From Clostridiales bacterium (GTDB lineage Bacteria; Bacillota; Clostridia; Oscillospirales; Oscillospiraceae), in the NCBI GenBank assembly GCA_019415645.1, contig DXYV01000055.1, forward strand, positions 1 through 15,037: 15,037 bases of DNA, read 5' to 3'. Position numbers and translations under genes: made by a program. The notes below the pieces were generated by a model. The model was given only the letters and a program-made list of their open reading frames with translations, was not told the DNA's origin and made no database searches. Position 1 is the first letter of the stretch. The number at the start of each line of letters is the position of its first letter. This document shows, one piece after another, positions 7,017-12,012 of this stretch.

Positions 7017-8438
7017 TTAGTAGTCCAGCTGATCCAGGAAATACTGGGTGAGCTGGTCGATGGGCAGACGAATCTGCTCCATGGTGTCCCGGTTGCGGAT
7101 GGTGACGGCGTGATCGGCAGGGGTCTTATCGTCGCCCACGGTCTCAAAGTCCACGGTGACGCACCAGGGGGTGCCGATCTCATCCTGACGGCGGTAGCGC
7201 TTGCCGATGGAGCCGGCGTCGTCATAGTCCACCATAAAGTGCTTGGACAGCATGGTCTGAATTTCCCGGGCCTTGTCCCCCAGCTTCTTGGACAGGGGGA
7301 GCACGGCCACCTTGAAGGGGGCCAGAGCGGGATGGAGCCGCAGCACGGTGCGCACGTCGTTCTTCTCCGCGTCCACCACTTCCTCGTCGTAGGCGTCCAC
7401 CAGGAAGGCCAGGGTCACCCGGTCCGCGCCCAGGGAGGGCTCGATGACATAGGGAATGTAGTGCTCGTTGGCCTCCTGGTCAAAGTAGGTCATGTCCTTG
7501 CCGGAGGTGTTCTGATGGGCGGTCAGGTCAAAGTTGGTGCGGCTGGCCACGCCCCACAGCTCGCCCCAGCCGAAGGGGAACAGGAACTCAAAGTCTGTGG
7601 TGGCGTTGGAGTAGTGGGAGAGCTCCTCCGGGTCGTGGTCGCGCAGGCGCAGATGCTCGTCCTGCATGCCCAGGTCCTTGAGCCACTGGTGGCAGAAGTC
7701 CTTCCAGTAGGCGAACCACTCCAGCTCGGTGCCGGGCTTGCAGAAGAATTCCAGCTCCATCTGCTCAAATTCCCGGGTGCGGAAGGTGAAGTTGCCGGGG
7801 GTGATCTCGTTGCGGAAGGACTTGCCGATCTGGCACACGCCGAAGGGCAGCTTGCGCCGGGTGGTGCGCTGGACGTTCTGGAAGTTGACAAAGATGCCCT
7901 GGGCGGTCTCCGGGCGCAGGTAGACGGTGTTCTTGGCGTCCTCAGTGACCCCCTGGAAGGTCTTGAACATCAGGTTGAACTGGCGGATGTCGGTCCAGTT
8001 GAACTTGCCGCAGGTGGGGCAGCAGATGTGATGTTCCTCAATGAACTGCTTCATCTGGGCCTGGCTCATGGCGTCCACGCTGTGGCCCAGGTCGAAGCTA
8101 TTTTCCTGGCACCAGTCCTCGATGACCTTGTCGGCGCGGAAGCGCTCCTTGCACTCCTTACAGTCCATCAGCGGGTCGGAGAAGCCGCCCACGTGGCCGG
8201 AGGCCACCCAAACCTGGGGATTCATGAGAATCGCCGCGTCCAGACCCACGTTGTAGGGGTTTTCCTGGACGAACTTCTTCCACCAGGCCTTCTTCACGTT
8301 GTTTTTCAGCTCCACGCCCAGGGGGCCGTAGTCCCAGGTGTTGGCCAGGCCGCCGTAGATCTCCGAGCCGGCGAAAATGAAGCCCCGGCCCTTGCACAGG
8401 GCCACAATTTTTTCCATCGTCTTTTCCTGATTGGTCAT
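7017..8438 (-). CDS. glyQS: Glycyl-tRNA synthetase (dimeric class II type)
   Basis: 473 residues from the ATG at 8436-8438, chosen over an upstream in-frame ATG (8465) because AAAGGA lies ten bases before it. It activates glycine with ATP and charges tRNA-Gly. Class II motif 2 is at about 208-231 (FRNEITPGNFTFRTREFEQ) and motif 3 at 333-346 (EPSLGADRVTLAFL). The C-terminal anticodon-binding domain begins near 375 (KVAVLPLSKK). A zinc-type knot is suggested by Cys93-x2-Cys96 and Cys140-x2-Cys143. The length fits the alpha-2 family, not the alpha2-beta2 enzyme. It is the first gene of the operon, about 60 bp after a good promoter. No T-box leader motif is present, which is notable because many Firmicute glycyl-tRNA synthetase genes have one. 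Confidence 0.97.
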   Translation of the reverse strand: MTNQEKTMEKIVALCKGRGFIFAGSEIYGGLANTWDYGPLGVELKNNVKKAWWKKFVQENPYNVGLDAAILMNPQVWVASGHVGGFSDPLMDCKECKERFRADKVIEDWCQENSFDLGHSVDAMSQAQMKQFIEEHHICCPTCGKFNWTDIRQFNLMFKTFQGVTEDAKNTVYLRPETAQGIFVNFQNVQRTTRRKLPFGVCQIGKSFRNEITPGNFTFRTREFEQMELEFFCKPGTELEWFAYWKDFCHQWLKDLGMQDEHLRLRDHDPEELSHYSNATTDFEFLFPFGWGELWGVASRTNFDLTAHQNTSGKDMTYFDQEANEHYIPYVIEPSLGADRVTLAFLVDAYDEEVVDAEKNDVRTVLRLHPALAPFKVAVLPLSKKLGDKAREIQTMLSKHFMVDYDDAGSIGKRYRRQDEIGTPWCVTVDFETVGDDKTPADHAVTIRNRDTMEQIRLPIDQLTQYFLDQLDY

Positions 8439-8503
8439 ACAGCAAAGTTCCTTTCGTTTCCCCATATGGCGTATGGGGCGTCATTACGGAATAATACCAT
8501 TTT

Positions 8504-8531
8504 ATTATATACAGAATGGCGGGAAAGTCAA
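8504..8531 (-). promoter_or_regulatory. Sigma-A-type promoter of the glyQS operon
   Basis: On the minus strand TTGACT (8526-8531) and TATAAT (8504-8509) are separated by 16 bp. Transcription should start near 8497, giving a leader of about 60 bases before the glyQS ATG. The upstream edge lies about 40 bp from the first repeat motif at 8571. Confidence 0.85.
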
Positions 8532-8570
8532 TGTTTGCAGGGAATGGCGGGGAAGATGCGGCGTTTCCCC

Positions 8571-8685
8571 GGGGGATATTTTCCAATAAATCGGGCAATT
8601 TCAGACTGATGGAATGTTCGTACTTTTCTTGTTCCGCCAAGAAAAGTACCCAAAAGAACGCGGGCAAAGGGGAGCACCCCTTTGC
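8571..8685 (-). repeat. Double-hairpin repeat, inverted copy (element A)
   Basis: Read on the minus strand, hairpin 1 is GCAAAGGGG/CCCCTTTGC (8664-8685, 4-nt loop). A spacer resembling GCGTTCTTTTGG follows, then hairpin 2, GTACTTTTCTTG/CAAGAAAAGTAC (8620-8649, 12-bp stem, loop GCGGAA). The same order and spacer recur at 8970-9100, 10659-10730 and 14702-14773. On the plus strand GGGGGATATTTTCCAATAA (8571-8589) is a further motif shared with those loci. Confidence 0.8.
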
Positions 8686-8689
8686 AATC

Positions 8690-8900
8690 CCCCGCATCTG
8701 TCGAGAGTGCCTGCTATTCAACGACGGCGCCCTAATCTTGCATACACAGGCACCCCAGCACCCACTGCCGTTCCATGGTCGGGTATCGCAGCTTGGCAGG
8801 GTCCACCGGGCGCGCCTGGCTTGGTCCTGTTGGGGAGTGCCGCACGTAGGGGCGGATGCCCACATCCGCCCTTCTCTTCGTCCCGCCCGCAGGCGATATC
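8690..8900. other. Non-coding stretch with an isolated hairpin
   Basis: I see no credible gene here: the open frames lack ribosome sites and family resemblance. The clearest structure is a perfect 9-bp hairpin, GGGCGGATG/CATCCGCCC with loop CCCA (8850-8871), preceded by GTAG. It lies between the two oppositely oriented double-hairpin elements. Confidence 0.5.
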
Positions 8901-8904
8901 CCCT

Positions 8905-9100
8905 GGGGGATACATCCAATAAGGGGGGCCGCAGCCCCCCTTGTGCTTGGTCGTTTCAAGGGGGTGGTTCTTAGGCGGGGGGAAATCGAAATCCCCCCGC
9001 CTAAGCGTGTCTTTGGTTCCTTTCTGCGCAGCCGTTGGCGGCTCTGCCGCCTTACGGATGCGGCGTACCCCTTGCGGGTGCTGCACGAGCAGAAAGGAAC
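8905..9100 (+). repeat. Double-hairpin repeat with an interrupted hairpin 2 (element B1)
   Basis: It begins with GGGGGATACATCCAATAA (8905-8922), followed by a hairpin AAGGGGGGC/GCCCCCCTT (8921-8942). Hairpin 1 is CTTAGGCGGGGGGA/TCCCCCCGCCTAAG (8970-9005, loop AATCGAAA). After GCGTGTCTTTG comes hairpin 2, with arms GTTCCTTTCTG (9016-9026) and CAGAAAGGAAC (9090-9100). In the copies at 10703 and 14746 the loop of hairpin 2 is six bases; here 63 bases separate the arms. Confidence 0.85.
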
Positions 9101-9115
9101 ATCACGGACCCATTA

Positions 9116-9288
9116 TCAGGAGTGAAAAATTCAGCTAAAAAAAGGAAAAAAGTTTTAACCTATTTCTATTCAGAAAGAAAAAGAAAATAAAACGCAAGAA
9201 AAAGTTCTTTGTTTAGCAAAGTTATACAAAGTTTTACACCACTTTTGAGTGGAATTGTTATATAATCAGTTTTAGGAGGTGAGAACAT
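9116..9288 (+). promoter_or_regulatory. AT-rich promoter region of the Cys-rich small protein gene
   Basis: This stretch is strikingly AT-rich with repeated A-tracts, against GC-rich surroundings. TATAAT at 9261-9266 lies just before AGGAGG (9274-9279) and the ATG at 9289, implying a very short leader. No good -35 is seen at 17 bp. The nearest candidate, TTTACA-like at about 9233-9238, is 22 bp away. A small dyad CCACT-TTTG-AGTGG (9239-9252) lies just upstream of the -10 and could be an operator. Confidence 0.5.
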
Positions 9289-9648
9289 ATGAAAGGTTAT
9301 CCCAGCGCTCCGGCCCACCAATGCGACGACTGCCGGTATTTTATTCTCCACTACTACAAATTCACCGAACATACCTACCACCCCCTGCATTACAGCCACT
9401 GCACCTTCCCGCTGTGCAAAAACCGCCGGGTGGAGGAGACCTGTCCCCACTGGACCGCAAAAGAGGAGGCCTGCGCAAAAAAACAGCACCTGTGCCCAGG
9501 CACAGGTGCTGTTCAAACGTCTGATTTGGTCCCGCCGGATTCAGCGAATCTCGTAGTCCCGGCCGAATTTCAGGTCCTCGAAGCGCCGGGTGGCGTCCGG
9601 ATCCAGCTGGAGCTCATCGGGGGCCTCGGGCGCAGCGGGCGGATTTAG
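9289..9648 (+). CDS. Small Cys-rich protein (unknown function), 3' end overlaps divIVA
   Basis: The start is well supported by AGGAGGTG nine bases before the ATG. The first 60 residues look like a compact metal-binding module: C12-x2-C15 (CDDCRYFILHYYK), C38, C43 (CTFPLCKNRR) and C52 (CPHW), with many His and Tyr. I do not recognise a named family, though short Clostridial proteins with CxxCRYF and C-P/x-H/x-W ends are common. From about residue 64 the frame runs through the divIVA terminator hairpin and about 108 bases into the antisense of divIVA, so the last 55 residues are probably not a conserved domain. A run of seven A (9477-9483) lies at that boundary. A -1 shift there would end the protein at 9524. 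The true C-terminus is uncertain. Confidence 0.7.
   Translation: MKGYPSAPAHQCDDCRYFILHYYKFTEHTYHPLHYSHCTFPLCKNRRVEETCPHWTAKEEACAKKQHLCPGTGAVQTSDLVPPDSANLVVPAEFQVLEAPGGVRIQLELIGGLGRSGRI
9482..9513 (-). terminator. Rho-independent terminator of divIVA
   Basis: Stem AACAGCACCTGTGC (9482-9495) / GCACAGGTGCTGTT (9500-9513) with loop CCAG. On the minus strand the stem runs into a T-run (complement of the A-run at 9477-9483), which is the classic terminator layout. It lies 28 bp after the divIVA stop. It is overlapped by the coding frame of the convergent plus-strand gene. Confidence 0.9.
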
Positions 9649-10218
9649 GTCCTTGGTATCCTCGTGCGCCGCTTCGGAATCCTCCTGCGAGAAGATCTGG
9701 GTCAGATTGCTCTCAATGTCCTGCACCGCATGCTCCACCCGGTCCTCTTCCTCGGGCTTGGGCGCGGGAGCCAGCTTGCCCAGCTCCTGCAGCAGCAGGG
9801 CCTGAGCCTCGTAGAGCTTGCTCACCTTGGCCACAAAGGCGGCGGTAGCCTCTTTGGCGGTCTGAAGGCGGTACTCCTCGGCGGCGATCTCCGCCTTGAG
9901 CTCCTCCACCCGCTGCTTGGCGGCGGCCTCGGCGTCGTGGACCAGAGATTCCTTTTTGGCCTCGGCGTCCTTCACCATGGCGTCCGCCATTTTCTGCGCC
10001 GCCAGCAGGGTCTTGCGCATGGCGTCGTCGGTGGCGCGGTACTCCTCCACCGTGTCGGAGAGCACCTTGAGCTTGTTCTTCAAAATGGCGTTGTCGTTGT
10101 AGAGGGCGGTGTAATCCTCGGTCAGAAGATCCAGGAATTCATCGACCATAGCCATGTTGTAGCCGCCCAGGGTCGCCTTGCTGAAGGCGTGGCTGGAGAC
10201 TTCCTGCGGTGTCATCAT
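9541..10218 (-). CDS. divIVA: DivIVA domain-containing cell division/polarity protein
   Basis: 225 residues beginning MMTPQEVSSHAFSKATLGGY. The N-terminal DivIVA membrane-binding and crossed-helix region (about 1-60) is followed by an Ala/Glu/Lys-rich coiled coil to about residue 150, then a proline/acid-rich, probably disordered tail. DivIVA proteins recognise curved membrane at poles and septa and recruit division or wall-synthesis factors. Either of two adjacent ATGs (10216-10218 or 10213-10215) could start it; GGGGGA lies 7 or 10 bases upstream. It is downstream of sepF in the same direction, the usual neighbourhood, but more than 900 bp of repeats separate them. Its own leader is hairpin-rich and a strong terminator follows. 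Confidence 0.92.
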   Translation of the reverse strand: MMTPQEVSSHAFSKATLGGYNMAMVDEFLDLLTEDYTALYNDNAILKNKLKVLSDTVEEYRATDDAMRKTLLAAQKMADAMVKDAEAKKESLVHDAEAAAKQRVEELKAEIAAEEYRLQTAKEATAAFVAKVSKLYEAQALLLQELGKLAPAPKPEEEDRVEHAVQDIESNLTQIFSQEDSEAAHEDTKDLNPPAAPEAPDELQLDPDATRRFEDLKFGRDYEIR

Positions 10219-10223
10219 AAAGC

Positions 10224-10262
10224 ATTCCCCCGTGGGGGTTTCCTCCCGCGGGGGAACCCCCT
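10224..10262 (-). promoter_or_regulatory. Hairpin-rich leader of divIVA
   Basis: On the minus strand the 40 bases before the start codon are runs of G5/C5 that can pair in several ways: CCCCC-GT-GGGGG at 10228-10239, or a longer GGGGGTTTCC/GGAACCCCC stem at about 10235-10262. One arm contains the GGGGGA that would act as ribosome binding site, so the fold could limit translation. I see no convincing promoter hexamers upstream. Confidence 0.4.
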
Positions 10263-10428
10263 GTTATGTGTGTCGTCTAAAAGGTGTGGATAGTTACAGA
10301 AATGATTGGACCGGACTGCGCATGAGGAGGACCCCTCCGCTCTCTGAGGGGGACTTTTGCAAGGTTCTCCGGGTTACTTCCCCTGCGCGGAATGTTTCGA
10401 CGCTGACGCCCCCAAGTCTTGCTCCCCT
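10263..10428. other. Non-coding spacer between divIVA leader and repeat B2
   Basis: No gene is supported here. A 6-bp hairpin CCCCTC/GAGGGG (10332-10351) followed by ACTTTTG is the only structure I noticed. GGGTTACTTCC near 10373 echoes the left-end motif of the repeat at 14474. Confidence 0.35.
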
Positions 10429-10730
10429 GGGGGGATACTTCCAATAAGGGGGCCCGCAGCCTCGTCCTCACAAACTCCGGTCCGCTCCGTCCGCCTGCAC
10501 GGCGAACATCCGCTCCCCTTCGTTGCTCGTCCTCCCCCAACGGAAACGGCCGTTTCCGTTGGGAAAGGAGCCGCAGCGAAATAAGTGAGCTTTCACCGTC
10601 AGGCGGAAGCGAACGCTATGCAGCTTGCGGCGACGCGTTTGGTCGGTGGGGGGTGGTTCTCAGGAGGGGGAATACGAAATCCCCCTCCTGAGCGTGTCTT
10701 TGGTTCCTTTCTGCACGAGCAGAAAGGAAC
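10429..10730 (+). repeat. Double-hairpin repeat, full copy (element B2)
   Basis: It starts with GGGGGGATACTTCCAATAA (10429-10447). Positions 10437-10702 match 14481-14745 except for one extra C near 10450. Inside are a 28-base perfect palindrome (10536-10563: CCCAACGGAAAC-GGCC-GTTTCCGTTGGG), the conserved segment from 10561, hairpin 1 (10659-10692, 13-bp stem, loop ATACGAAA), GCGTGTCTTTG, and hairpin 2, GTTCCTTTCTG/CAGAAAGGAAC (10703-10730, loop CACGAG). It lies in the divIVA-sepF gap. Open frames within it have no ribosome site or family resemblance. Confidence 0.93.
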
Positions 10731-10754
10731 ATCGCCCTCGCGCTTCTGCATTGT

Positions 10755-11127
10755 CACGCTTCGCCTATGCGCAACGCGCGGCTTCCCTCCGACTCGGGCT
10801 GATCTCCGGACCGCTTAGCGGCCCTGCGCTCGCCCTCGCTCCAGTCCATCCGCGCTGCGCATCACGGCTCAGCGTCTAACGGGGCCCCGCCGAAGCCCAG
10901 AACAGCGGGTTCGGTGGGGAAAGGCGGAGCAACGCAATGAGTGAGGCCCTGCGCTTGCGCGGGGACGAAGGATATGAAGTTTGCGACGCCGTTGTCACGC
11001 TTCGCGGCCTCCGCAACACGGTCACTGCTCACCGCTCCGCGAAAAATGCCGCTCCGCCTTTGGCGTCGCCTGTTTTTTCGTCTGCGCGGTTCGCTGTGCC
11101 GCTGCTCCCGGCCGCTCAGCGCTTCTT
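10755..11127 (+). repeat. 373-bp direct repeat, copy C1
   Basis: It matches 11640-12012 with about six substitutions, five of them clustered at 10802-10817. It contains a G-U tolerant hairpin CCCCGCCGAAGCCC/GGGTTCGGTGGGG (10885-10919), followed by GGGGAAAGGCGGAGCAACGC (from 10916), clearly related to the segment after the B2 palindrome. TCACGCTTCG occurs at 10754 and 10995. Its right edge lies one base from the sepF stop codon. Both strands are open in several frames because of base composition. Confidence 0.93.
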
Positions 11128-11128
11128 C

Positions 11129-11566
11129 TTAGAAATACAGTCCGTTATTTTCCAGCTCGTCGATCAGATCGCCCAGAATCTCCACGTTGTAGGGCGTGAT
11201 GATGTACGTGGACAGGGCCACCTTCTTGATGGTGCCCTCGTTGGCATAGGCCACGCCGGAGAGAAAGTCGATCAGGCGGCGGGCGATGTTCTTGTCGGTC
11301 TGCTCCAGGTTGAGCACAACCGTGCGCTTATCCCGCAGGTGGTCGGCAATCTCGGAGGCGTTCTCAAAGCGCTCGGGCTTGACCAGCACCACCTGAAGCT
11401 GCGTAGTGGTGTGGATGTTGACCACCTTGTTGCTGCGGCGGTCGGACTCGCTGGCGCGGGGCGCGGGTGCGGAACGCATGGTGTTTTCAAACTCGTCCTC
11501 GAACTCGTCCTCCTCCTCGTCCTCATAGGGACGGGCAAGCCGTTTCAGTTCATCAATAAAGCTCAT
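11129..11566 (-). CDS. sepF: Cell division protein SepF
   Basis: 145 residues from the ATG at 11564-11566, chosen because MSFIDELKRL is the typical SepF start and AAAGGGG lies ten bases upstream. The N-terminus is the membrane-binding amphipathic helix. An acidic linker (about 14-30) follows, and then the conserved SepF domain from about 48 to 145 (VVNIHTTTQLQVVLVKPERF ... LIDFLSGVAYANEGTIKKV). SepF polymerises into rings, binds the FtsZ C-terminus and tethers it to the membrane. Length and domain are complete. Only the TAA separates its last codon from the repeat downstream, and another repeat copy lies 70 bp upstream. A TAGAAT at 11587-11592 could be a -10, but I see no matching -35. Confidence 0.94.
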   Translation of the reverse strand: MSFIDELKRLARPYEDEEEDEFEDEFENTMRSAPAPRASESDRRSNKVVNIHTTTQLQVVLVKPERFENASEIADHLRDKRTVVLNLEQTDKNIARRLIDFLSGVAYANEGTIKKVALSTYIITPYNVEILGDLIDELENNGLYF

Positions 11567-11639
11567 TGGTATGGGACCCCTTTCCAATTCTATCCTGATT
11601 TCGATATAAGGAGCTTGCGGAGGCTCAGCGCTTCGGGAT

Positions 11640-12012
11640 CACGCTTCGCCTATGCGCAACGCGCGGCTTCCCTCCGACTCGGGCTGGTCTGCGGGCCGCT
11701 GCGCGGCCCTGCGCTCGCCCTCGCTCCAGTCCATCCGCGCTGCGCATCACGGCTCAGCGTCTAACGGGGCCCCGCCGAAGCCCAGAACAGCGGGTTCGGT
11801 GGGGAAAGGCGGAGCAACGCAATGAGTGAGGCCCTGCGCTTGCGCGGGGACGAAGGATATGAAGTTTGCGACGCCGTTGTCACGCTTCGCGGCCTCCGCA
11901 ACACGGTCACTGCTCACCGCTCCGCGAAAAATGCCGCTCCGCCTTTGGCGTCGCCTGTTTTTTCGTCTGTGCGGTTCGCTGTGCCGCTGCTCCCGGCCGC
12001 TCAGCGCTTCTT
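11640..12012 (+). repeat. 373-bp direct repeat, copy C2
   Basis: Offset 885 bp from C1 (10755-11127), same orientation, about six substitutions. The hairpin is at 11770-11804 and the conserved segment starts at 11801. The C1/C2 difference cluster falls on a small stem, which in C2 is a perfect GGGCCGC-TGC-GCGGCCC. Its right end has replaced the 3' end of yggS; the last 106 bases (11907-12012) are read as yggS coding sequence. Confidence 0.93.

Noticed and set aside
8439..8600. T-box leader for glyQS
   Set aside because: The leader is only about 60 bases and lacks the AGGGTGGNACCGCG antiterminator signature and any specifier stem.
5232..8609. A 1125-codon open frame on the plus strand
   Set aside because: It is antisense to the LTA-synthase-like gene and glyQS. 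GC-rich third positions remove stops from the opposite strand. The translation is Gly/Val/Gln/His-rich with no domains, and there is no ribosome site at its start.
9477..9513. Programmed -1 frameshift site in the Cys-rich gene
   Set aside because: The heptamer fits, but the stem begins inside it with no 5-9 base spacer, and the hairpin is fully explained as the divIVA terminator.
10937..11764. Open frames inside and across the C repeats (for example 10937-11764 and 11822-12106)
   Set aside because: They open in several frames and both strands because of base composition, cross sepF antisense, and share identical starts only because the repeats are identical.
10429..12012. CRISPR array from multiple short repeats
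   Set aside because: Repeats are hundreds of bases long, internally structured and not regularly spaced by unique spacers, and no cas gene is present.
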